This document shows, piece by piece, positions 7,743 through 15,352 of a DNA stretch of 64,000 nt. Source of the DNA: Chitinophagaceae bacterium BSSC1. GTDB lineage: Bacteria; Bacteroidota; Bacteroidia; Chitinophagales; Chitinophagaceae. The notes under the pieces were generated by a model. That model was not told the DNA's origin. It saw only the letters and a program-made list of their open reading frames with translations, and did no database searches. Each line of letters starts with the position of its first letter. Position 1 is the first letter of the stretch. The stretch spans positions 163,996 to 227,995 of the forward strand of contig NKJC01000002.1 in the NCBI GenBank assembly GCA_002256435.1, read 5' to 3'. The translations under genes were made by a program, and so were the position numbers.

Positions 7743-8378
7743 ATGGATTTAGATCAATTTAAACAACAACTCAACGAGAAGCTTTCTACAGACCACCAAG
7801 GTAGGTCTGGGGAAGATATTGCACAGATGCTGAGTAAGAAAACCTTTTCAATCATTGAAAAATTAACAAAAAGCATCCAATATGAAATCCTGTTTGGATT
7901 CCTTGGAATGATGCTTTTTGCAATTCTTGCATTTAGCACCAAGTACCATTCTATTAGAACCTATTTTGGCGTGTCTGCTGCTTTTATTTTTGTCTTCCTC
8001 TTTTTATTGATTTACTTATTGAAAAAAACAACAGAACTAAATAAAGTTCATCAACCAGTAATAAGCAATTTGAACAATTATGTTGCCCTGATTGAGGAAT
8101 ACATGAAACGCTATTTTCAGTTTACCATGGCCATGGTACCTATATGTTTGTTTTTTGCAGGATGGCTTGGTTACCATGAAAAGGCACCGGTTCCTGTTCT
8201 TGATCATATCATTGGGAGTGGACATTTAGGAAAGAAACTGGTATTGGGAATTTCAATCATTTACCTCATTTCTTTTAGTGTTGGGATGTATTATTTTACC
8301 AAATGGTATTTGCACAAAATCTATGGCAAATATGTATTAGAGCTAAAAAAATGCATTAAAGATTTACAAGAAAACTAG
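7743..8378 (+). CDS. 4-TM membrane protein co-encoded with ECF sigma factor
   Basis: 211 residues, no family recognised with confidence. The first 40 residues are hydrophilic (cytoplasmic), then come two hydrophobic helices near residues 43-62 and 72-95, a hydrophilic stretch, two further helices near 125-145 and 160-185, and a short basic tail. No zinc-binding HxxxCxxC anti-sigma motif is visible. The 11-base gap to the sigma gene suggests it regulates that sigma factor from the membrane, perhaps through its N-terminal tail; this is inference. Its stop is one base from the stop of the convergent gene at 8380. Confidence 0.75.
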   Translation: MDLDQFKQQLNEKLSTDHQGRSGEDIAQMLSKKTFSIIEKLTKSIQYEILFGFLGMMLFAILAFSTKYHSIRTYFGVSAAFIFVFLFLLIYLLKKTTELNKVHQPVISNLNNYVALIEEYMKRYFQFTMAMVPICLFFAGWLGYHEKAPVPVLDHIIGSGHLGKKLVLGISIIYLISFSVGMYYFTKWYLHKIYGKYVLELKKCIKDLQEN

Positions 8379-8379
8379 T

Positions 8380-8835
8380 CTATTCACAATTTGATTTTCG
8401 TCTAGTATCAATTAAATATTGAATTTTCCATCCATTCTTTTGTTTAACCAATTGAAAGGAATTTACACCACAATGACTAAATACTGTTTTTAGGTAAAAT
8501 TTATACGGCGTCCATGCAATAGCCAAATCTCCATCAACTTTTACTACATCAAAGCTGATTTGTTCATCTAAATCACCTTTTGCAAATCGGCCAATTGATG
8601 CAGCAAAATCAGCAACCTTTTCATTGACTACTATTAATTGACCCGCTTTATTCTTTGTGATAGTTTGCAAAACAGCACTATCTGCAAAACAACTGGCCAA
8701 TAAAGCTTGATCTGCTGTTTTCATTGCTACAAATAAGTCATTCACAGCATTTTTGACTGAATCAATTGGTGACTGTGCTTTTAATTGAGGGAGCACTAAA
8801 AAGGACATTACTATCAAAAAGATCTGTTTTTTCAT
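8380..8835 (-). CDS. secreted NTF2/SnoaL-like protein
   Basis: 151-residue protein with a cleavable signal peptide (hydrophobic to about residue 18, cleavage near LKAQ). The mature part matches the NTF2-like cone fold in layout: VNDLFVAMKTADQALLASCFADSAVL, then strands ending in FQLVKQKNGWKIQYLIDTRRK, like DUF4440/SnoaL-type proteins. The catalytic role of such secreted members is unknown. Transcribed toward the sigma-factor unit with a single base between the stop codons. A similar fold appears in the lipoprotein at 54716. Confidence 0.75.
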   Translation of the reverse strand: MKKQIFLIVMSFLVLPQLKAQSPIDSVKNAVNDLFVAMKTADQALLASCFADSAVLQTITKNKAGQLIVVNEKVADFAASIGRFAKGDLDEQISFDVVKVDGDLAIAWTPYKFYLKTVFSHCGVNSFQLVKQKNGWKIQYLIDTRRKSNCE

Positions 8836-8878
8836 TTTCTTGTTTTGAGCATTAAAAATACAGATACTAGCACAAAAA

Positions 8879-8905
8879 AAATCCGCCCATACTTTGAGCG
8901 GATTT
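8879..8905 (-). terminator. intrinsic terminator after arginine decarboxylase
   Basis: On the minus strand an 8-bp stem AAATCCGC/GCGGATTT (8898-8905 with 8879-8886) with an 11-base loop runs into a T-stretch (plus-strand A-run 8874-8882). It lies 18 bases after the stop at 8923. Confidence 0.85.
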
Positions 8906-8922
8906 CTGAATGATTTGAAACC

Positions 8923-10353
8923 TTATCTTAAGTAACCCAAGATCTTGAGCATACTGGCAGAAGTTTGCTCCTTGGCATATACCCAATCTATTAATTTTCC
9001 GTTTTTGTCATATTCAACAATTACGTGCTTAGGAGAAGGCACCATACAGTGCTTAATTCCTCCGTATCCACTTATTTGATCCTGATAAGCACCCGTATGG
9101 AAGAAACCTACATACAACGGTTCCTTATTAGACTCTACCTCTTTTTTACCATCCGCAGCTAGTTTTGGCAAAAACACTTCATTAATATGTTCTTCTGAAT
9201 CGTAGTAGTCATGGCTATCACATGTAATGCCACCTAACACCACCCGATGGTATTCATTATCCCATTTATTAATGGGCAGCATCAAGAATTTCTCCCCAAT
9301 TCCCCAAGTATCAGGTAAAGTAGTAATAAAAGAAGAATCAATCATGTACCAGCACTCACGGTCATTCTGAATCTTTTGCCCCAGCACACTATAGATATGC
9401 GCCATGCTTTCTCCAACTGTAAAACTTCCAAATTCTGTGTAGATATTTGGCATGGGAACTTTTGCCTTATTACAAGCTTTCTTGATATTACCTACAATCT
9501 CATTAATCATGAATTGGTAATCATATTCAAATCCCAAAGAATGCTTGATTGGAAAACCTCCACCAATATTAATACTGTCTAATTCAGGACAGATTTTCTT
9601 TAATTGACAATAAAGGTTGATGATTTTATTCAACTCACTCCAATAATAGATATCGTCTTTGACACCTTTATTCAAAAAGATATGAAGCATTTTCAATTGG
9701 AACTTGTCTTCAAAACCTTCAATCTCATCTACATAAAATTCCAAAATATCTTTTGCACGAATACCCAACCTAGAAGTATAGAAAGGAAAATTGGGTTCCT
9801 CTTCTGCCGCTACCCTAATGCCTAAACGGAATGGTTGTTTTACAGATTTACGGTAGGCTTGTAATTCCTCTTTATTATCAAGAATAGGAATCACATTCTT
9901 AAAACCGCTATTGATCATCTTTGCAATCCTTGAAGTATAGGTCTTTTGCTTATACCCATTGCAAACTATGTAGACATCTTTGTTGATTTTCCTTCTCTCA
10001 TAGAGCCTATTGATAATGTCAAGATCATAAGCATGTGAGGTTTCTAAATGAATCCCATGCTTTAATGCCTCTTCTACAATAAAAGAAAAATGTGAACTCT
10101 TAGTGCAGTAACAATAAAAATACTGCCCCTCGTATTTATGTTTCTTAAAAGCATTGGCAAACAACGCTTTGGCCTTGTTAATCTGCATCCCAATTTTGGG
10201 AAGATAGGTAAGCTTTAAAGGCGTACCATGCTTGTTGATCAAAGAGATCAGGTCTAATCCATTAAATTCTAGGTAACCATCATCATTTTGATCAAATCCT
10301 TCCTGGGGAAAATGAAAGGTTTGTTTGACAAGCGAGGTGTAAGTGTTGTTCAT
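8923..10353 (-). CDS. speA: PLP-dependent arginine decarboxylase (fold III)
   Basis: Decarboxylates arginine to agmatine, feeding AguA and AguB encoded at 0.15-2.1 kb. The 476-residue protein has the alanine-racemase-type barrel: PLP lysine Lys85 in YCYCTKSSH, the phosphate loop GGGFP at 264-268, and the active-site Cys378 in CDSHDYYD (the CDSxD motif of the eukaryotic ODC-type fold). It is shorter than the 630-residue E. coli SpeA and resembles the compact forms of Bacteroidota. Diaminopimelate or carboxynorspermidine decarboxylase are the main alternatives, but the agmatine genes nearby favour arginine. A TAGTTTTG -7 box lies at 10399-10406. Confidence 0.82.
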   Translation of the reverse strand: MNNTYTSLVKQTFHFPQEGFDQNDDGYLEFNGLDLISLINKHGTPLKLTYLPKIGMQINKAKALFANAFKKHKYEGQYFYCYCTKSSHFSFIVEEALKHGIHLETSHAYDLDIINRLYERRKINKDVYIVCNGYKQKTYTSRIAKMINSGFKNVIPILDNKEELQAYRKSVKQPFRLGIRVAAEEEPNFPFYTSRLGIRAKDILEFYVDEIEGFEDKFQLKMLHIFLNKGVKDDIYYWSELNKIINLYCQLKKICPELDSINIGGGFPIKHSLGFEYDYQFMINEIVGNIKKACNKAKVPMPNIYTEFGSFTVGESMAHIYSVLGQKIQNDRECWYMIDSSFITTLPDTWGIGEKFLMLPINKWDNEYHRVVLGGITCDSHDYYDSEEHINEVFLPKLAADGKKEVESNKEPLYVGFFHTGAYQDQISGYGGIKHCMVPSPKHVIVEYDKNGKLIDWVYAKEQTSASMLKILGYLR

Positions 10354-10398
10354 TAGCTAGGTTAGAGTTATACTGTTGGCAGAACAATTTTTGCTTTG

Positions 10399-10432
10399 CA
10401 AAACTAACAGTTTTAACGGTTGCTTGTACAAA
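10399..10432 (-). promoter_or_regulatory. probable promoter of the arginine decarboxylase gene
   Basis: Minus-strand TTTG (10432-10429), 22 bases, then TAGTTTTG (10406-10399). The spacer is a little longer than ideal. The upstream half overlaps the T-run of the rplT terminator, so termination of one unit and start of the next are packed together. Confidence 0.5.
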
Positions 10433-10462
10433 AAAAAGCCGGAAGGATAGGTTCCTTCCGGC
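10430..10462 (-). terminator. intrinsic terminator after rplT
   Basis: Perfect 10-bp GC-rich stem GCCGGAAGGA/TCCTTCCGGC (10438-10447 with 10453-10462) followed by eight T on the minus strand. It ends the thrS-infC-rpmI-rplT region. Confidence 0.95.
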
Positions 10463-10484
10463 GCTTACTTATTTTCAAGTTAAA

Positions 10485-10829
10485 TTACTTTACTTGTGCA
10501 ATCAGGGCTTTAAAGCTTTCTGGTTCATTCATGGCCAAATCAGCCAGAACTTTGCGGTTCAAGTCAATTCCTTTTACACTCAATTTGTTGATAAACTGAC
10601 TGTAAGTCATTCCTTCTTCTCTTACAGCTGCATTAATACGTGCAATCCACAATTGACGGTATTCACGCTTTTTAAGTTTACGACCTACATAACTATAAGT
10701 CAAACCTTTTTCAACAATATTTTTGGCTACGGTATAAACGTTTTTACGTTTACCATAGAAACCTTTTGCTTGGTCAAGGATTTTTTTCCTTCTAGCCCTA
10801 GATGCTACTGCATTTTTTGAACGTGGCAT
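10485..10829 (-). CDS. rplT: 50S ribosomal protein L20
   Basis: 114-residue basic protein starting [32 protein letters not shown], the standard L20 opening, with the [20 protein letters not shown] core. Binds 23S rRNA early in 50S assembly and in several phyla represses its own operon by binding a leader. Follows rpmI by 79 bases; a strong terminator lies 22 bases after its stop. The structured rpmI leader at 11110-11204 is a candidate L20 target. Confidence 0.98.
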   Translation of the reverse strand: MPRSKNAVASRARRKKILDQAKGFYGKRKNVYTVAKNIVEKGLTYSYVGRKLKKREYRQLWIARINAAVREEGMTYSQFINKLSVKGIDLNRKVLADLAMNEPESFKALIAQVK

Positions 10830-10908
10830 AGTATTTTGTTTTGAAGCCTGCTTTTAAAAGTAACAAGCTGTTGATGTAAAATGATGGTTACTGGAGTTCT
10901 TTGAAAGA

Positions 10909-11109
10909 TTATCCTTTCAAACGCAATAAACGAAGAACAAAGTCTTTGTTTGGAGCACTTACCAAACCTTTCTTGTTCAATGCTCTTTTACGTTTTTTAG
11001 ATTTCTTAGTCAAGATGTGACGTTTGAAAGCTTTTTGGAAAGTGATTTCTCCGGTACCTGTCACCTTAAAGCGTTTTTTTGCGCTGCTGTTGGTTTTTAC
11101 CTTTGGCAT
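10909..11109 (-). CDS. rpmI: 50S ribosomal protein L35
   Basis: 66-residue protein starting [20 protein letters not shown], with the basic [19 protein letters not shown] stretch typical of L35. I use the ATG at 11109; a longer frame adds 15 residues that belong to the leader. It lies upstream of rplT as in most bacteria and is separated from infC by 272 bases holding a terminator, a repeat, a -7 box and three hairpins, so it starts its own unit. Confidence 0.97.
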   Translation of the reverse strand: MPKVKTNSSAKKRFKVTGTGEITFQKAFKRHILTKKSKKRKRALNKKGLVSAPNKDFVLRLLRLKG

Positions 11110-11115
11110 GTTAAA

Positions 11116-11214
11116 TAATCTTTTTGAGATTACACCCTGCTGGCGTTCTAACACCGGTTAGAAACTTGTTTGGGCCATACGGGAAATGTCCGATTTTTTC
11201 GGACGGCAAAAGTA
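11116..11214 (-). promoter_or_regulatory. rpmI-rplT promoter box and structured leader
   Basis: On the minus strand TACTTTTG (11214-11207) fits the -7 box; no clear TTG is seen at -33. Downstream lie three hairpins: GTCCG/CGGAC (11188-11204, 7-base loop), TTCTAAC/GTTAGAA with a 4-base loop (11146-11163), and TAATCT/AGATTA (11116-11132) ending 6 bases before the rpmI ATG. The layout resembles ribosomal-protein autoregulatory leaders. Regulation by L20 is inference. Confidence 0.6.
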
Positions 11215-11218
11215 AGCA

Positions 11219-11285
11219 AAAAAGTGAAGAGTGAAAAGTGCAGAGTGAAAAAAAGTGAAGAGTGAAGAGGGAAGAGTGAAAAAGG
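11219..11285. repeat. GTGAAGAGTGAAAAGTG simple-motif repeat
   Basis: Iterated words GTGAAGA, GTGAAAAG and GTGAAGAG, the reverse complement of the words at 97-146. It sits directly upstream of the rpmI -7 box, so on the minus strand it covers the -33 region. No coding potential is evident. Confidence 0.7.
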
Positions 11286-11329
11286 AAGTATGCAATTTAC
11301 TTATAACTAGTTGATTTACAGTACATAAA

Positions 11330-11361
11330 AGAAAGAAAGCGCCTTTTTGGGACGCTTTCTT
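11330..11361 (-). terminator. intrinsic terminator after infC
   Basis: Perfect 9-bp stem AAGAAAGCG/CGCTTTCTT (11353-11361 with 11333-11341) with an 11-base loop, followed on the minus strand by TTCTTTTATG. It lies 20 bases after the infC stop and would separate thrS-infC from rpmI-rplT. Confidence 0.82.
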
Positions 11362-11381
11362 GATCAAAGTATTTATCTAGA

Positions 11382-11957
11382 TTATGCCTTCTTTTTACCT
11401 GTTTTAGGGGTAAAAATGGCAAACATTCTTTTACCTTCTAATTTGGGCATGCTTTCTAAGCTTCCTGCTTCTGCCAATCTTTCTGCAAATTTCAAGAGCA
11501 ATAACTGCCCCCTATCTTGGAACATGATGGCACGTCCTTTGAACTGTACATAGGCTTTTACCTTATTACCGTCTTTTAAAAAGTTTTCAGCGTGTTTGGC
11601 TTTAAAATTGAAATCATGGTCATCTGTTCCTGGCGTAAAGCGAATTTCTTTTACTTCACTTTGCTTGGAATTGGCCTTCATTTCCTTTTCCTTCTTCTTT
11701 TTCTCGTAGAGGAATTTCTTATAATCTATCACCTTACAAACTGGCGGATCTGCCGTTGGGGATATTTCAACCAGGTCCAGTTCTTGTTCTTGGGCAATTT
11801 TAAGTGCCTCTGAAGTAGGATAAACGCCAACTGTTACATTGTCCCCTACTAAACGGACTTGCAATACGCGAATCCTTTCATTGATACGATGTTCAGGCTC
11901 CGGCTGCCTGTTAAACCTGGGGTTGAATCTTCCTCCGCCTCTTGGTGGTAATGCCAT
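11382..11957 (-). CDS. infC: translation initiation factor IF-3
   Basis: 191 residues. After a basic, glycine-rich N-terminal tail typical of Bacteroidota come the IF-3 N-domain (HRINERIRVLQVRLVGDN), the linker helix rich in Lys and Glu (KKKKEKEMKANSKQSEVKE), and the C-domain (RFTPGTDDHDFNFKAKHAENFLKDGNKVK). Binds the 30S subunit and checks start codons. Here the gene starts with ATG, not the rare AUU/AUC codon used for autoregulation in enterobacteria. thrS ends 54 bases upstream, so the two are probably co-transcribed. Confidence 0.97.
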   Translation of the reverse strand: MALPPRGGGRFNPRFNRQPEPEHRINERIRVLQVRLVGDNVTVGVYPTSEALKIAQEQELDLVEISPTADPPVCKVIDYKKFLYEKKKKEKEMKANSKQSEVKEIRFTPGTDDHDFNFKAKHAENFLKDGNKVKAYVQFKGRAIMFQDRGQLLLLKFAERLAEAGSLESMPKLEGKRMFAIFTPKTGKKKA

Positions 11958-12011
11958 TAAAACTTGTTTTGTGAATAATTGATTTGGTGTTAAAGATATA
12001 AATAAAGCAGA

Positions 12012-13949
12012 CTATTCTGCAGATTTACGGTTTTCTATTTCATCCTTGATCATTTCTACAAAGGCATCAACGGATTGTACACCCGTATCACCCTTGCCCT
12101 GACGTCTTACGGACAACTGGTTTTCTGCCACTTCCTTCTCTCCTATTACCAGCATGTAAGGTACGCGCATCAATTCTGTATCGCGGATTTTTTTTCCAAT
12201 TTTCTCGTTTCTATCATCCAATTCTACCCGAACACCTGCTTTTCTAAGCCTAGTTTCTACAGATTTTGCATAATCCATGAACTTGTCACTAATTGGCAAG
12301 ATTTTCACTTGTAATGGAGCCAACCATACAGGGAACTTACCTGCATAGTGTTCCAATAAGAATCCAATAAACCTTTCATGGGTGCCCAAAGGAGCACGGT
12401 GAATGATCAATGGAATTTCAGCTTCGTTTTCCTTATTGGTGAAAGAGAGATTAAAACTTCTTGGCTGTGCAAAATCTACTTGATTGGTTGCCAAAGTAAA
12501 TTCTCTACCAATGGCACTCCAAATTTGCACGTCAATTTTAGGTCCATAAAATGCACCCTCTCCTTTTACCTCAACAAATGGAACACCAGTTTCTATTAAA
12601 ACATTGCGCACCAACTCTTCAGTTTGCAACCATAGTTCGGGTTCGTTCACATATTTCTGACCTAATTTTTCAGGATCATGTAAACTAAGACGCATCACGT
12701 ATTTCTCAATTCCAAAAATCTTGAAATACTTGAGGTACATATCGTTCACCGCTTTGAACTCTTGCATAAACTGCTCCTTAGAACAGTATATATGCGCGTC
12801 ATTCATGTGTAAACAACGTACACGCATGAGACCAAATAATTCACCACTTTGCTCGTAGCGATAGCAGGTACCATATTCGGCTATACGATAAGGCATATCG
12901 CGATAGCTTTTGGGCTCTGCATCAAAAATTTTATGGTGGTGTGGGCAGTTCATGGCTTTGAGATAATATTTTTCTCCATCCATATCCATGGGCGGGAACA
13001 TACTATCTGCATAATAAGGCAAGTGTCCACTGGTGATATATAAATTCTCTTTGGCAATATGCGGGGTTACCACGCGCTTGTACCCTCCATCCGATTCTGT
13101 TTCTTTGGCCAATTTCTCCAACTCTTCAATGATCACAGTCCCGTTAGGCATCCAAAGGATCAAGCCCTGACCAATATCGTCATTCATGGTATAGATACCC
13201 AATTCCTTACCCAATTTACGATGGTCGCGCTTTTTGGCTTCTTCCATCATCAGTAAATAGGTATCCAATTCTGCTTTATTGGGAAAAGTAACGCCATATA
13301 CCCTAGTCAACATTTTGTTTTTCTCATCGCCTTTCCAATACGCCCCAGAAATGCTGGTTAGTTTAATGGCTTTGATAGATCCAGTGCCAGGAATATGTGG
13401 TCCTCTACAGAGGTCAGTAAACTGACCCTGGGTATAAAAACTAATTTCTCCGTCTTGTAACCCTTGCAACAAATCCAATTTATACTCATCACCCTTATCA
13501 GCAAAATACTGAATAGCGTCTTGCTTGGCTATGGCTTTGCGGATATATGGATTGTTTTGCTTGGCTAATTCGTTCATCTTGTTCTCAATCTGGCGAAGGT
13601 CTTCTTCCGTCATTTGACGGTCTCCCAAGTCCATATCGTAATAAAAGCCACGGTCTAATGCAGGTCCTACCCAAAATTTCACTCCTGGGAACAAGGATTC
13701 AACAGCTTCTGCCATCAAGTGTGCAGATGAGTGCCAAAAAGTATTTTTACCATCAGCGTCATCCCAAGTAAGTAATTGTAAGCTTGCATCCGTGGTAATT
13801 TCACGAGAAGCATCCCAAACCTGTCCATTCACTTTTGCGGCCAACACCTTTCTGGCCAAGCCTTCACTGATTGATTTGGCAACATCCATAGCAGAAATAC
13901 CTGACTGGTATTCCCTTACGGCGCCATCTGGAAAAGAAATCTGTATCAT
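12012..13949 (-). CDS. thrS: threonyl-tRNA synthetase
   Basis: 645-residue class II synthetase charging tRNA-Thr. Domains in order: TGS (MIQISFPDGAVREYQSG), editing domain with the SAD-type motif HSSAHLMAEAV (zinc and proofreading site), catalytic domain with motif 2 RIAEYGTCYRYEQSGEL and the zinc-ligand NCPHHHKIF, motif 3 near RAPLGTHERFIGFLLEHYAGKFP, and the anticodon-binding domain from about residue 545. Full length. A TAACTTTG -7 box lies at 13982-13989 on the minus strand, giving a leader of about 30 bases; no T-box is visible, in line with the phylum. Confidence 0.98.
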   Translation of the reverse strand: MIQISFPDGAVREYQSGISAMDVAKSISEGLARKVLAAKVNGQVWDASREITTDASLQLLTWDDADGKNTFWHSSAHLMAEAVESLFPGVKFWVGPALDRGFYYDMDLGDRQMTEEDLRQIENKMNELAKQNNPYIRKAIAKQDAIQYFADKGDEYKLDLLQGLQDGEISFYTQGQFTDLCRGPHIPGTGSIKAIKLTSISGAYWKGDEKNKMLTRVYGVTFPNKAELDTYLLMMEEAKKRDHRKLGKELGIYTMNDDIGQGLILWMPNGTVIIEELEKLAKETESDGGYKRVVTPHIAKENLYITSGHLPYYADSMFPPMDMDGEKYYLKAMNCPHHHKIFDAEPKSYRDMPYRIAEYGTCYRYEQSGELFGLMRVRCLHMNDAHIYCSKEQFMQEFKAVNDMYLKYFKIFGIEKYVMRLSLHDPEKLGQKYVNEPELWLQTEELVRNVLIETGVPFVEVKGEGAFYGPKIDVQIWSAIGREFTLATNQVDFAQPRSFNLSFTNKENEAEIPLIIHRAPLGTHERFIGFLLEHYAGKFPVWLAPLQVKILPISDKFMDYAKSVETRLRKAGVRVELDDRNEKIGKKIRDTELMRVPYMLVIGEKEVAENQLSVRRQGKGDTGVQSVDAFVEMIKDEIENRKSAE

Positions 13950-14092
13950 GTATTTAAAATAGAGCTTAATTAATAGGGAGGCAAAGTTACAAAATTGCGG
14001 TCAGACTATAACAGCTCAATCCCAATATCTACTTCAAAGCTTTAACGCTTCTTTAGTAAGTTGCCATAACTTGCGGGCGTAGTTTTGTCCCA

Positions 14093-15352
14093 ATGAGATT
14101 GAATTTTACCCTTGTTTTCATTTTATTGCTTTCTTTTAGCGCCCAGTCCCAAAAATTGACAGGGATCTGGAGGGGGTATTTTAGTGCCTCAAATGGTTTA
14201 TACCGAGGTGGTGTAAAGGAAGAAATGTACAAATATGAGGTACAGATCAGGCTGAATCAGGACAATTCTGTAGACGGGGTAACCTATTCTTATCAAACAA
14301 CGGTTTTTTATGGCAAGGCCAGTGCTCAGGGTATCTATTCGCCTCAGGCCAAATCTATTACCCTAAAAGAAACCGGGCTAATGGAACTAAAAATTGGAGA
14401 CAAGAGCCAACCCTGTTTGATGACCTGCTATCTAGACTATTCTAAAATTGGAAAATTAGAAGTACTTCAAGGTGAATTTATTTCAGTGAATATTAGGGAC
14501 AAGGGAGATTGTGGCGCGGGTAAAGTTTATTTAGAAAAAGTGCCGGTTTCTGATTTTCAAGCAGAAGATTTCTTGAAACAAAAGAAAGCGGTTGATACTG
14601 CTAAGAAAAAAGTGGTACCAGTAGAATCACCAAAACCGGCTCAACCTTTATCTAAGTCTACTACTGCTGTCAAACCTGCAACAAAACCAGCCACAAAGCC
14701 AGTACCAAAAACGGGTACCACACAAACAGCTCCGGCACCTAAACCTGCTTCCTCTTCTACCACTAGCAAAACACCTAACAACAAACCGGCAACTCCTAAT
14801 CAACCAGCCACAAAAAAAGCCGCTCCTGTTGTTAAAACAAAACCAGGTGCTGAAAATAATTTGGTTAGCAAAAATGCAACTCCTCCAGCTGCATTGGAAA
14901 AAAAGCCTGTATCAGCTCCTGCAGCTATTATACCAAAAGACACTATTCCATCAAAAGCTAAAGAGCCCATTATAAGTAAGGTTCCTGTTCCAAAAGTGCT
15001 TATAGAAAGGGAAAATAATTTGGTCAAAACCATTCAAACAGATGAAGAATTGATTCAAATTGACCTATATGACAATGGTACAATTGATCATGATAGCATC
15101 TCCTTATTTCACAACAACAAACAGGTGATTAAAAATGGGGGATTAAGTTATACGCCAATTAGTTTGAAGATAAAATGTTCCAAAGAAGACCATAGACACG
15201 AACTAATTATGGTGGCTGAAAACCTAGGTGAGATTCCGCCCAACACCGCATTAATGGTCATTACGGCAGGCAAAAAACGCTATGAGGTTTTCTTAACTTC
15301 TACAGAAGAAAAGAATGCCAAAGTTGTCATTGAATACACGCCTAAAAATTAG
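14093..15352 (+). CDS. secreted protein with Lys/Pro/Thr-rich linker, unknown function
   Basis: 419 residues, family not recognised. Signal peptide of about 19 residues, an N-terminal domain of roughly 160 residues opening KLTGIWRGYF (beta-rich by pattern), a low-complexity linker from about 185 to 300 rich in Ala, Pro, Lys and Thr, and a C-terminal domain from about 300 (VLIERENNLVKTIQTDEE to the end) predicted to be beta-strand rich. Linkers of this type often join periplasmic or cell-wall domains. A TAGTTTTG -7 box (14080-14087) ends 5 bases before the ATG, implying a leaderless or very short-leader mRNA. The last 4 bases overlap the convergent TonB receptor. Confidence 0.7.
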   Translation: MRLNFTLVFILLLSFSAQSQKLTGIWRGYFSASNGLYRGGVKEEMYKYEVQIRLNQDNSVDGVTYSYQTTVFYGKASAQGIYSPQAKSITLKETGLMELKIGDKSQPCLMTCYLDYSKIGKLEVLQGEFISVNIRDKGDCGAGKVYLEKVPVSDFQAEDFLKQKKAVDTAKKKVVPVESPKPAQPLSKSTTAVKPATKPATKPVPKTGTTQTAPAPKPASSSTTSKTPNNKPATPNQPATKKAAPVVKTKPGAENNLVSKNATPPAALEKKPVSAPAAIIPKDTIPSKAKEPIISKVPVPKVLIERENNLVKTIQTDEELIQIDLYDNGTIDHDSISLFHNNKQVIKNGGLSYTPISLKIKCSKEDHRHELIMVAENLGEIPPNTALMVITAGKKRYEVFLTSTEEKNAKVVIEYTPKN

